In this document: in pieces, positions 54,526 to 64,000 of the stretch
Position numbering within the stretch: the stretch's first letter is position 1
Layout of the letters: each line of letters opens with the position of its first letter
DNA from: Hyposmocoma kahamanoa
Lineage: Eukaryota > Arthropoda > Insecta > Lepidoptera > Cosmopterigidae
DNA length: 64,000 nucleotides
Reading direction: 5' to 3'
Assembly: GCF_003589595.1 (NCBI RefSeq)
Contig: NW_020654422.1
Location: 13,876,577-13,940,576, forward strand
Translations under genes and position numbers: made by a program
The notes under the pieces: model-generated
Database searches by the model: none
The model's input: only the letters and a program-made list of their open reading frames with translations
What the model was told of the DNA's origin: nothing

Positions 54526-55073
54526 CAGGATCCCGATTCAAAACTCTTCGATATTCAGATATTGTTCTCGAATCGAAGGGCGCTTTCCGGACTATACAGA
54601 ATATTCGAGTTAAACGTTCGATTTGGATTCGGATACGATAACGTTACCCAACAACGTTTACGTAGTTAGTCGGTGAAATCGGAAAAATGAAAATCCTTTT
54701 AAATACATTTTTAAAACTTTAGAGACCTAAAATATAGGAATTCATAGACTTGCATTAAAATAAATTAATAAAATAGAAGAAAATCCAGACTTTATTTAAA
54801 ATAATAATAGATTTTCGTATTACATTTTTGCTTTGAAAACAATAGGACGTTCGGTAACTTTCATGGGATAACTGTGTTCTGAATAAGGTTTGTAGCCTTT
54901 GCCGGTTGAGAAGTTCGAGTAATCGTACGGGTGTGACGTCATTTCGGTTTGGTTTCGAATACGACAGTTTGGCGTTCGATTCAGGTGTTGTGAATAAAAA
55001 TGAAAAGAAATCGTACGATATCAAATAGTATCGATCGACAACTGAGTTATCGTAAGGTTCTGAATCGACCCCA
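54526..55073. mobile_element. M1 copy 3: TIR element, 548 bp
   Basis: From CAGGATCCCGATTCAAAACT to TAAGGTTCTGAATCGACCCC. The interior matches copy 1 throughout but also has CGGTAACTTTCATGGGATAA and GTGTTCTGAATAAGG near 54855-54885, missing from copy 1. It sits about 120 bases downstream of copy 2 in the same orientation. Confidence 0.8.
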
Positions 55074-56519
55074 AGATCAGAAACGCAAACAAATTCGACC
55101 CTGGCGGCTTTTTCATATACTAACCCCACCTAAATCTATAGGAGGTAGTCGAATCAGCTCGGAAACCGCAAACAGAAATGACTAATTTGGTTTTTGTCTC
55201 TCATTTAATGCTTTGCCAAATCTACGGCCGGCATTGTATACAATATTTACGCCCGGTATTCTATAGAATGACTAGGTATTTTATAGAATCCCCGAATTAT
55301 ACAAATTGCCGTTAACACGAACACCTCGAACTACGACTACACCTTTATATTACACATTGCACAAGATTTGGTCATATTTTATGTCTAATCTATCCATAGT
55401 CCTAACTTAAAATTAGTGCTGGTAACGCATTGCCTTTTCCAACTGAATGATTCGCACAATACAAAGTATCTTTGTAGTATGTGTCTTTGTTTATGTAAAT
55501 ATTCTGCGTTTTAATTTAATTGTTGTTTCCTTTGTGATGTTATTTTGTAATTATTTGATTGTGTCTTACGCGTGAATGTTTGTAATTGAAGTTGTCAGCG
55601 CAAAAGAGGTAATCCCATGATATGCACATAGAAGATAATGAGGGATTTAAAATTTGCCAAATCTTTTATACATACGATATAATTTTACACTTACGGATAA
55701 AATGATCTGAACCCTTGAAATTATAAACAAATCATATGTATAGCAACTGTCAAAACCTACTTTATTGTGTAAGGTTACAAATGTTCAAAACCCGTCCGAA
55801 TAAAATCCACCCTTACTCAAAGACGGACAAACATGTACGAGTCCAGTCCACGACACGGTTCGTTAAATAAGTCGAACGCCGGTCGAACGTGATGTCAACT
55901 GTCCACTTGAACGACGTCATTCCATTGAGTTTTGTCATAGTAAAAAATGACAAGTCAGTACTACGAGTGTGTTTATCTTATAAATGTGGTAGATTTTGCA
56001 TACAAGCTAACGTCTGCCTGATGTACTTGACCTGACCATGTACAGACAGATAGAGCATAAGCGAAATACTATCATATCACTTATAAGAAGATGTTATACT
56101 GTTTTGTTTTACTGTACTATTGTTTCGAATAGTTTTGTCGAAAAATACAAGGTATTTTTATGATATATAACAGAATGGCATCACAGATTACTCGCTTCGA
56201 TATTCTCTTGCGGTTCGAGGAAATGTTTTCTTGTGGAAATATATAATGTTTACAGTTTTGGTTTTTCGAAATATTCCTTCACGTATCCTGTTGGTTGTTC
56301 AAAACGATAGCATCCCAAAATTAACATGCCCTGAGTATGTTCAAAATACAGACAAAATACGATATGATGTAGTTTATTATATTCTTTTATTGAGGAAATT
56401 AAAGTAGTCGCATAATAGTAAGTTACTTTCTAAAGTTAGTAGTAGTGGTAAGTTTTTAAGAGAATTAGCGTAATATAATATAATTTAATATTTTTAAGAA
56501 TCGATACTTCCCCAGCTCG
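55074..56519. other. No recognisable feature
   Basis: Unassigned. A short pair of related words (TTGTATACAATATTTACGCC; GGTATTCTATAGAATGACT) occurs at 55235-55290. Confidence 0.4.
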
Positions 56520-56544
56520 ATTTCAAATTTTTCCCGTACTTATA

Positions 56545-56951
56545 CGATTCTCCCGCAGTGCCTGAAGGCCAGGATGCGTCCTACCGGTCATAACTTACGG
56601 AGCCGAGACGTTGAATATGACTGTAAAACTGGCTTACAGACTACACGTCGCTGAGCGAACTATGGAAAGGTCTATGCTGGGCATCTCGTTAAGGGACAAA
56701 GTCCGGAACAAAGTTATCCGGCTTATAAGACTAAATTTGTGTACGTCATTCAGAAATGTAGCACCACGTAGAGACCTCGTCTCGGGAAATAGGTAATGTA
56801 GGATGTCCCCCTGCAAGATGGACCGACGGTCTGAAGAACATCGCGGGTAGTGGTTGGATGCGGAAAACGAGTGATCGGGCACTATGGCTTACACTTGGGG
56901 AGGCTTATGTCCAGCAGTGGACTGCAATAGACTGATTGATTGATTGATATA
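56545..56951 (+). pseudogene. LINE ORF2 C-terminus with (TGAT)n tail
   Basis: Reading CVLPVITYGAETLNMTVKLA, YRLHVAERTMERSMLGISLR and DKVRNK gives the thumb region of an RTE/Jockey-like LINE (YGAETWxLT and MERxMLGIxLRDxIRN). A frameshift with internal loss follows. The end then recovers in other frames as WLDAENERSG and YTWGGLCPAVDCN-like residues, matching the usual C-terminal end (W..A.DR..W..LGEAYVQQW). The element ends at (TGAT)n, 56931-56947, a simple-repeat tail made during target-primed reverse transcription. Catalytic domain missing. Confidence 0.8.
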
Positions 56952-57339
56952 CGATTCATTTTGCTTGGTTCGAGCGGCAGGAACACTGGCCTTATTTCAG
57001 AATTTATTTTTTTACAAACGAAATTAAAGCCATTTCAACAATGAAGGTCGTGTTCTATTTAGTTTTAGTTGATATTAAAAACAATCATTGGTATATGTAA
57101 AGTACTTATTGAATACAGCAGTTTTCTTGTAAAATTTCGAAGTAAGTTTGTATTTTTTTTCTATCGTGAATATTTTTAGGAATCGTGTTTTCATACCACA
57201 TAGTAATCGGTGTATATCCTCAACTTTACTATATATTTTTTCCAAAGGGATTGATTTAACACTTTCACTGTTACGTAGAATCAACTAAAGCCGTTTGAGG
57301 TAGTAGTTCTTAAGGATATGTTTAATGAAATCAAATTTT
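56952..57339. other. No recognisable feature
   Basis: AT-rich unassigned sequence. Confidence 0.4.
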
Positions 57340-57525
57340 AATAACGCACCACTCAAAGCCCCGCACTAGGGAAACCGTGTATTGCGCGTGCCTTGGACAC
57401 ATAAAGACAGCCACAAATACACCCAAACTCACGAGAGAAATAAATGTAAACCATACAAATATTTTCCCTGGCCCGGGAACACGGGACCTCTGCGTAGCAG
57501 ACCAGCATGGTAACCGTTGACAGTT
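57340..57525 (-). mobile_element. SINE-C copy 3
   Basis: The minus strand reads CAACGGTTACCATGCTGGTC, TGCTACGCAGAGGTCCCGTG, CTCGTGAGTTTGGGTGTATT and GTCCAAGGCACGCGCAATAC, in SINE-C order. Head and body are complete but diverged. Confidence 0.8.
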
Positions 57526-58662
57526 GAATTTACTTCCAACCTTTAAGTTTACTTTAAATAATATTACAATATTAATTCTTCATCACCGTTACTTTGTGAA
57601 GACAATATGGTACCCTTTGGGTAATGTGACTGATAAGTTTTAACTGCTGGAAAATTTTGGGCTTAAAGACATTTGTAATCAAAACAGCACTCTAAATTCC
57701 ACCTTCTGTTTAGGCACTTATAGTCATACTTGGTAAACCAAACAACGGGCTTCAAGTTTAACTTGGCAATTAAAAGTTATATTGAACATACGATTAACAA
57801 AAACTATAAATGCACCCAAACATCGACAGGGGATAAATTGCTGGAAGTTTTAATTAATTTCGAGGTCCTCGAGGTTTGACTAGTACCAAATTTACAATGC
57901 AGGTAGAAAAACATTTAACTACTTTAATACCACTAGAGAATGAGCTCTGAGACATCAATCCATTTAAACGACCAGCCCATAGAATTAAAATCTTATTGTT
58001 CGAGTAATAGGACACATTTTGCTAGTTATATTCCCATAATACGTGTTAATTTATATTGGTACTACTCTTTTTATTTGAACACGGGATTAAGGAAATCACA
58101 GGTACAAAGAAATACGAGAAACTACGTAAAACAAAAACGTTATATTTAAAATAAAATATGTTGTGTTCGATTTTCCATAATAAATTTAGCTAGCAGAATA
58201 AAGGTACAACGACGGCCAAAAACGACGCTTGCAATTTTTATTACATCTTGCCAATTTTCACTTGTCATAGCTCGATAAACAATGGTCTTTACGCATTTTG
58301 TTCATATTTCAATTGTTGGATATGGCCAAGTTGTACGAATACTGAAATTAGTTGAACTACAATTGGACGATTTTACACATGCCCGCATTGAAATAGACTA
58401 ATATCTCGTTGTTCGGCACTTGTTTTATGTAGTCTACAATGGTTACTCGATTATAATGAAATAGGGGTCTGGTATGAATGTTTCACTAAATATTGTATTT
58501 ATGAATCGTATAGTTTGAAAGTTCACTAAAGTTTTCGTATTGACTTACTAAAGCTACGTATGTACATAAATACATACTACTTAAAAACTTTGTTCTAAAG
58601 AAATTGTGCTTAAAGTTCTTGTATCGGCGCTTTGATTTTTATAAAATAACAAGCTTAAACAA
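57526..58662. other. No recognisable feature
   Basis: AT-rich unassigned sequence. Confidence 0.4.
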
Positions 58663-58872
58663 TTAGCAGCAGAGCTTCTCGTGAAAAAGTTCGTCCAGGA
58701 AATTGCTGCCAAGTTACCTATTTATGCCGCGAAGCAGTAATGTGAGAATTACGTGTGCTGGTGAAATTATAGGCACATGGGACTTGTCAACCTATGTCTC
58801 AGGGTGTCGGGCGCAGTGGCAGTAACCCTCAGATCATTGTGATTTAAAGCTCTGAGTGGTATGGTAATTTAG
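58663..58872 (+). mobile_element. SINE-A copy 13, 3'-truncated with internal deletion
   Basis: TTAGCAGCAGAGCTTCTCGT, AAGTTCGTCCAGGAAATTGC, GTGCTGGTGAAATTATAGGC, GCGCAGTGGCAGTAACCCTC, then stops after AGCTCTGAGTGG. The following 100 bases end in an AAATAAAAAAT run (58970-58990) and are not SINE-A. Confidence 0.8.
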
Positions 58873-59531
58873 TGAACACTTCGACAGCGCATTCTACTTT
58901 GATACCAAACGCCATCTAGCAGCAAGGCGAGGTTACTATTATTTCTTGTACGTAGTGTTACAGAATAAAAAAAATAAAAAATAAAAAAAGATTATATTAT
59001 TGCTAGCGAGGAAGATGCTACGAGCCCAGCGAATCAGTTTATCGCACAAGTACATTCTGTCATTGGATCATAATTGCGACATTACGGGCATCGCAACTGT
59101 AATTGTCAGAAGGGATGCTTGACCACGGATTAGGTTTACCACACTTTTAATACATCACAAATCCGTCCCTAAAGACTTTGGTAAAAAAAAAAAAATTTTT
59201 TTTATTTTATAATCTTTTTTAATTTTCTTTTTTAACGATGGATGAAAACACAGCTGCTCGTCAGAGACACCGTGTAGCTCTAAGACGCTACAGTACCAAA
59301 ATTTATTAGGGACGCTGTGTGTCTCTAAGATGCATGACGATTTAGAGTACAAATATGCGACACAATTTGAACTTATGTAAGGAATGTAAACGTATTATTT
59401 ACTTTCTTTTTGCTTACAATAATTTATGTTCCTACGCACATCAAATTAATAAATTAGTTTTAAGCATGCCCCACTATTTAAAAATGTATTGTTTGTGGAG
59501 TATGGTAATTGCCAGCAGCGAAAGTTGTGTC
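58873..59531. other. Unassigned; A/T homopolymer runs
   Basis: A13 followed by T9 at 59183-59205. CGCCATCTAGC at 58912 recurs at 31200, but no longer match was seen. Confidence 0.45.
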
Positions 59532-59710
59532 GTGTTCTCCGTCTGACCTCTGTCCGAAACAATTTTATTGCTGTCAAATAAGTAATATTTGAATAAATTA
59601 GGAGTCATACGATACGTATGAATCTTCATAGTTGAAATTGCCTTTTCATTTTCTCGAGTATTACGTGTTTGACAGTAATTCTTTCGGACGAATGTCAGAC
59701 GGAGAACGAG
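59532..59710. mobile_element. M3 copy 2: TIR element, 179 bp
   Basis: The left arm GTGTTCTCCGTCTGACCTCT, GTCCGAAACAATTTTATTGC, TGTCAAATAAGTAAT is mirrored by the right arm (reversed: CGTTCTCCGTCTGACATTCG, TCCGAAAGAATTACTGTCAA, ACACGTAATACTC). Arms make up about two thirds of the element. Confidence 0.8.
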
Positions 59711-59890
59711 AGTAGACCCCCGAAACCTGAAAAGAAGCATATATGATTGAGACTCCTTCTAAAAAGAAGCGAATTAAAAAATTAGCATCAGATTCTACGG
59801 TTCTGTATTTACTTTTTTCTTGTTAATTTGCTTCTCAATAAATGTTATTATAATGTCGGATATCTATTTTTCTCTCTTCATTACTATTTT

Positions 59891-59963
59891 GTAGCAGTAG
59901 AGCTCCTTGTGAAAGAGTTCGTCCAGAGGTACTGCCACTTTACCTATTTCTGCCACCAAGCCA
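59891..59963 (+). mobile_element. SINE-A copy 14, 5' fragment only
   Basis: GTAGCAGTAGAGCTCCTTGT, GAAAGAGTTCGTCCAGAGGT and ACTTTACCTATTTCTGCCAC, ending at CCAAGCC. Confidence 0.8.
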
Positions 59964-60043
59964 GAGTTGAAACTGTGACGCTTGTGAGAGAAAAGTCTAT
60001 TTGTCTCTGTTACTCAGTTGCTCCGTTTCACTGCAGATGGTGT

Positions 60044-60119
60044 AAAGTTCAAAGTGTCAAGCTTGAGGTGCTCCTGACTTCACAGTCAAGAGCACATCAA
60101 GCTTGACACTTAGGACTTT
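60044..60119. repeat. Long hairpin, 36-base arms
   Basis: Arms 60052-60079 (AAGTGTCAAGCTTGAGGTGC, TCCTGACT) and 60084-60111 are inverted copies with only two mismatches and a 4-base loop. Pairing extends outward through AAAGTTCA/AGGACTTT. A third related word, CTCAAGTTTGATGTGCTCTT, lies at 60169. Confidence 0.85.
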
Positions 60120-60193
60120 GGCCCGTTGTTATTGCAAGCGCCATAGAGTTAAATTTAAACCTTTAGTCTCAAGTTTGATGTGCTCTTGACCCT

Positions 60194-60552
60194 ATACCTA
60201 TTCAAAATACAACTTTTTACAATACAATTGTTTAAATAATTCTTCAATGTTATTCTATAACTAGAATTAATGAAAACTAACGTAACTAACGTGAATGAAT
60301 GAAAAATATAATATTATATCGACATATATATCTTATGAACACGTGTAATTATTAGGATTCTATTAATATAATCACGGATAACAGATTCGCGTTAGAATTT
60401 TCGCTATGTTGACCACGTAACGTAATTATACGAGAAAGCGATGGGTAACCTTGCCACTTCACGCACACATTTGCGCGTATGCAGATAGCGCCTTGCTGTA
60501 TGTAGTAGTAGATAAATAAAATTCGATCGGTGTATGGAGTGTCCGGGGTGTG
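60194..60552. other. No recognisable feature
   Basis: AT-rich unassigned sequence. Confidence 0.4.
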
Positions 60553-60766
60553 GCCAAGCAGTAATGTTCACATTACTGCGTTACGGTTTCCAAGGGTAAG
60601 GGTGCTCTTGAAATTAGAGGCACATGGCACATGTCAACTTTGACAACACTCAGATCTTAGTGATTTATAGCTCTGAGTGGCACTGCAACTATTAGGGACA
60701 GGCATGTTGCTTACCACTAAGTACACGACTTGTTCGTCCCGTCACTTAGTATTTTAAAAATAAAAA
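60553..60766 (+). mobile_element. SINE-A copy 15, 5'-truncated
   Basis: GGCCAAGCAGTAATGTTCAC, GGTAAGGGTGCTCTTGAAAT, TAGAGGCACATGGCACATGT, then GAGTGGCACTGCAACTATTA, GTCCCGTCACTTAGTATTTT and A-rich end. The GCAGTGGCAG block is lost. Confidence 0.8.
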
Positions 60767-60861
60767 AAATACAAATAATAATTTGGAAAGAAATTTATCG
60801 TAAGACACAATTTTCATCAAAAGATTTCAATAGAAAGTACATCTTAAGATGTTGACCAATA

Positions 60862-61370
60862 CCTTTTTTTACGCTGGAAATCCTCATGGATACCCTTCGC
60901 CCGGGGAGGCGAGGAATCCGACGATGCTGTTCTGACGATGTTCCGTCCCGTCGTTTTCCTTTTTTTTTTTTTTTGCCGGGGGGGAAATCTTTATTGATAC
61001 CCCTGAGCCCAGGGAGACTCAGGGGCTATGTGGGGACTCTCCCTCCAGACTGGAGGGCGTAGGCCCTAAAACTAAAACCGCCTCGGGTTTCCCTCTCGCC
61101 GGTTGAGTCGGCGCCGTGGGATCAATGAACATTCACCACGACGCCGCCCGGGTCCCGTCGTTTTCCTGTGGAAAGCGGGACCGCAATTGTACACTATCCC
61201 GAACCCAATAGCGAGTGCCGTCCCTAACACCTTGGGAGACTACTTAACGAGTATCCCTCTACGGCCTATGTTGATGACATACCGCACCACAATGCACGTC
61301 ATCCAACTTCGAGAACCCGAAGAGAGAATGTCCCCTCATGCAATGCCCGCGTTGGCCAATACCTAGTTCA
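60862..61370 (-). mobile_element. Older LINE-type 3' end, interrupted
   Basis: The poly(A) on the minus strand appears as T7 at 60864-60870, followed by GCTGGAAATCCTCATGGATA and CCCTTCGCCCGGGGAGGCGA. The sequence continues after the nested insertion as GTGGAAAGCGGGACCGCAAT up to about 61370. The 3' terminus resembles that of the nested copy (GGGGGGAAATCTTTATTGAT, ACCCCTGAGCCCAGGGAGAC), so both belong to one family. GC-rich; no reverse transcriptase motif recognised. Confidence 0.65.
60961..61151 (-). mobile_element. Younger LINE 3' end nested in its own family, 16-bp target duplication
   Basis: A minus-strand element with a poly(A) of about 14 (T-run at 60961-60974) and AATAAA just upstream (plus-strand CTTTATT at 60989). 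GTCCCGTCGTTTTCCT occurs exactly at 60945-60960 and 61152-61167, a perfect 16-bp target-site duplication. Only the last 191 bases of the element were inserted. CCTCCAGACTGGAGG near 61050 forms a short hairpin, as is common in LINE 3' UTRs. Confidence 0.85.
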
Positions 61371-61611
61371 AATTCGAACATAACGATCTGTATATCTATG
61401 TTTACAATATCCTCTCAAGAATGTAGATTCTTAAGTGGTTAAGTGGAAGTATTTTTTGCATAACTTATTACTCAATACAACATTAAATTAGAGAATTCTT
61501 ACAATAGTACTCTTGTTCATATGTTTTATTTTATTTTAATCAATAAATTTAATTATTGAAAAAAGAAAACATAATATTTAAAAAAAAAATATTATGCAAA
61601 TTGTAATTTTG

Positions 61612-61785
61612 ATGAGGATGTCCCGGGTCGATTCACGGTAGGACCAAAGGAAAACATCTTTCCGTAATTGGTTCTGGTTTGGGTGTTCTTGGAACCCGGA
61701 GTGAATTCCGTTGCTCTGGCACTCATAGTACAGAGGATCCCCTAGTTTGAGACCATGCTATTGATGTGGTTGTCTGGAACATTAT
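61612..61785 (+). mobile_element. SINE-E copy 3, A-box side missing
   Basis: GATGTCCCGGGTCGATTCAC (decayed B-box), GGTAGGACCAAAGGAAAACA, GGCACTCATAGTACAGAGGA and TCCCCTAGTTTGAGACCATG. The body matches the 18.3 kb copy. Confidence 0.75.
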
Positions 61786-62597
61786 TGTACTATTTTATTA
61801 TATTATTATTATAAGATCCAGTGTACATCAAAATATGCTTAATATGTGAAGTGATTCAGACCCGGGCAATATTATTTCTACGATCAGGCGAACGCCCAGT
61901 GTACATTAATATCGCATTCTAACTTGGCGCTATGTATACTATGACCGTAGGCTATAAAAAAAAAAAAACACTAAAAAACCTCGGTTATGTTTTTCATACA
62001 AAAGAGGATATAAAATATATATTTACTTTATTAGTACATTTTACAGTACATTAGGCCTTTACCACTTTTCCCATTGTATTGGGCTTGGTGTTCGGAAGAT
62101 AGCGTATAATAATAAAATGTTCTTTAGCTTAATTTTTTTTATGGCTTTACCAACTCAGTCAGCCGTGGTCTTGGAATTCATAAATGGTTCGAATCGTTGG
62201 TTTGTTTGAAAAAGCAAATACACTCGATTTCGATAAAAACACAGTTTCATTTCCAATAGATAATTCTTATTTTAAACACGATACACCAGACATACCATTA
62301 TACAACCTTCAGAGAATGCTTGCATGTTAAAGCTATATTATATTCAGCAATTCGTTACTTTAATACGCTTGTGATGCATATCATTACCATGTTGAGTAAT
62401 ACAGGAAGTTTCGGTGCTAGGAAACTTGCTAATATCAGTGGCAACGATTTATAAGATTAAATAGTGATATTTAGTAGAGCGATGATAAAATTTATTTCAA
62501 AATGTGAAATTAAGAAATGTTACAAAAAGGTCCGATTATATTGAAGTAAGTGATTCAAAAAAAGAATTAATTAACCCGTTAAAGATATAATGCTTAA
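61786..62597. other. No recognisable feature
   Basis: AT-rich unassigned sequence; A12 run at 61957. Confidence 0.4.
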
Positions 62598-63137
62598 CCC
62601 TTTCATGGAATGTAACAGCGTTTACACAGAATATAGTACGGAGTAGGTACCCCACTTCGCAATATGGATCTCAAAAAACCAACTATGAGTTTTACAGTGC
62701 GATTTTCAAGTACTTTTTGTGTATAGTTGCCGCATACTGCTTTTCCATAAAAAAGTATGAACATCATATTACCAAAATTCAATGATTACATCGACTGTGA
62801 ACTGGTAATCGGTACTATCTCAATTTTGACAACTCTACAGGTGGAGAAAAGAATTGTTTGCGTCGTTCATATAGCATCTGGTTTATGAAATAAAAATTTA
62901 TTACACATGTATGTATGTACACTACGTATTTTTATTTAATAAACCATATGCTATATAAATGTCGCAAACAATTTTTTTCTTCATCGTGTAAAGTTGTCAA
63001 AATTGAAATAGTAGCGGTTGCCAGTTCACAGTCGATATTGAATATTTTATATTGAATTAAAATTTGAATTAAAACTACGGCAGAATAAGTACTGAAAATT
63101 TGTGTGCTACCTTATTTAAGTGTTGTCCATGAAAGGG
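62598..63137. mobile_element. M9: TTAA-flanked palindromic element (piggyBac-type MITE)
   Basis: Left terminus CCCTTTCATGGA follows TTAA (62594-62597). The right terminus is its inverse, TCCATGAAAGGG, followed by TCAA (63138-63141, one base from TTAA). Inside, arms of about 125 bases (62786-62910 and 62925-63052) are inverted copies: CGACTGTGAACTGG, TCAATTTTGACAACT, AATTGTTTGCG, GGTTTAT and AATAAAAAT occur in mirror order. The CCC terminus plus TTAA target is the piggyBac hallmark. No transposase. Confidence 0.85.
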
Positions 63138-63439
63138 TCAAATAGTACTCAAATTGTGAATATACCGTGTAGTTGTATATCAAACAAAAATGATTGCAAT
63201 GGCTATTTGACAAGCAATCTCGGGATACAGATTTCTTATAATGATTCTAAGACACCTGCATCATTACATATTCATGCATTATTATAACTCTCAAGACACG
63301 AATTGATGCTTTGTGAGTTATATTGATTTTAAATGGTAATTATTAGCGTTTTTCTGACGCGTTCGCTCATTTGGTGCTATATTGACATAATTGTAATTTT
63401 GACAAAATTGAATTAAGTATGGTAACACATTTTGTAACA
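63138..63439. other. No recognisable feature
   Basis: AT-rich unassigned sequence. Confidence 0.4.
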
Positions 63440-63690
63440 TAAAAAAACCAACCTCAAAACTTCATTGTATTACATCTATTTTCCAAGTTTTATTGAAATC
63501 AGTTACCGGAAAGTGCGTAAAACCAGATTTATCCCCTAGTTTGCCACCCTTAGAGGTGGAATATTTTCTTCAAATTTAAATGAGACCTACCTTCTTTCCA
63601 ACAAAAAAGATCATCAAACTCGGTTTCTGAATGCCGGAGTAAGCGGGTAACATCTCTCATCTCAATCTCCTTTTTTGAAGTCGGTTATGT
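63440..63690 (+). repeat. R4 copy 2: LINE-type 3' tail
   Basis: Shares GGTGGAATATTTTCTTCAAA, CCAACAAAAAAGATCATCAA, CTCGGTTTCTGAATGCCGGA and TTTTTTGAAGTCGGTTATG with 8.19-8.35 kb and extends further upstream (TAGTTTGCCACCCTTAGAGG). No coding part. Confidence 0.65.
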
Positions 63691-64000
63691 ATCAAGTGTT
63701 TACGTTTGAAGAAAATTAACTGTCATTTTAAATGTATATAGATTGTAAAAGAACACAATGTTTTATTGACACGTCACAAATTTGAATTAAAATTAAAAAA
63801 TCAATTCAAATCCATTTCCTGTACCATTACAAAAAGTACAATTGCGTCAGTATTATTTTTTTGTGCCTTCCCTAACCATTAAGGGCTATAGCAAAATATC
63901 AGCGAGGGTGCTTCATTGTCCTTTGTAGCTGAGTCATAGATTCACTTGACATGTGTTTCTATTAATGAATTCTTTTTTGTATTGTATTGCATCAAATAAA
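63691..64000. other. No recognisable feature
   Basis: AT-rich unassigned sequence to the window edge. Confidence 0.4.

Noticed and set aside
54755..55129. 124-codon open frame on the minus strand
   Set aside because: It lies inside TIR element M1 and is not open in the other M1 copies.
61103..61366. 87-codon plus-strand frame
   Set aside because: It crosses the boundary of the nested LINE insertion and its target duplication, and reads the antisense of the retroelement.
1..64000. CRISPR arrays, operons, bacterial-type promoters or viral genes
   Set aside because: No regularly spaced direct repeats with unique spacers, no compact gene clusters and no viral structural or replication motifs were seen. 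The content is that of a repeat-rich eukaryotic genome.

Overview
The window looks like intergenic or intronic DNA of an arthropod, most likely a lepidopteran. It is AT-rich and crowded with short tRNA-derived retroposons, 5'-truncated non-LTR retrotransposons, D34D mariner relics and many small terminal-inverted-repeat (TIR) elements. The lepidopteran assignment is an inference from the style of the repeats; nothing in the window proves it. I see no host protein-coding gene, no rRNA and no tRNA gene that folds correctly. Every reading frame with recognisable homology is a piece of a transposase or reverse transcriptase, and all are broken.

Layout. 1-10 kb: a LINE C-terminal relic, a minus-strand mariner whose 3' end is replaced by a SINE, several tRNA-headed SINEs and two small TIR elements. 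10-16 kb: a cluster of four LINE fragments from at least three lineages, with a full-length copy of the main SINE. 16-31 kb: sparse sequence with SINEs, a foldback element, a CA microsatellite, a LINE relic and TTAA-flanked TIR elements. 31-39 kb: two related minus-strand LINEs, a duplicated unnamed repeat and a dense run of SINEs, one inserted in another. 39-46 kb: mostly featureless, with an hAT-like TIR element and two SINEs. 46.8-55.1 kb: the most layered region. A TIR element (family M1, three copies) was split at a TA by a mariner, and that mariner was itself invaded by a GC-rich repeat and a LINE; a 100-base assembly gap lies inside it. 56-64 kb: a LINE end with a (TGAT)n tail, a LINE inserted into an older copy of its own family with a clear 16-bp target-site duplication, a long hairpin, and a 540-bp TTAA-flanked palindromic element.

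The dominant element is one roughly 300-bp repeat (called SINE-A here) present about sixteen times on both strands, often 5'-truncated and ending in an A-rich tail, as expected from LINE-driven retroposition. The LINE relics are plausible former suppliers of that machinery, and the mariner relics could have mobilised TA-flanked elements, but no intact autonomous copy is present. Names such as SINE-A to SINE-F, M1 to M9 and R1 to R3 are labels for this report only.
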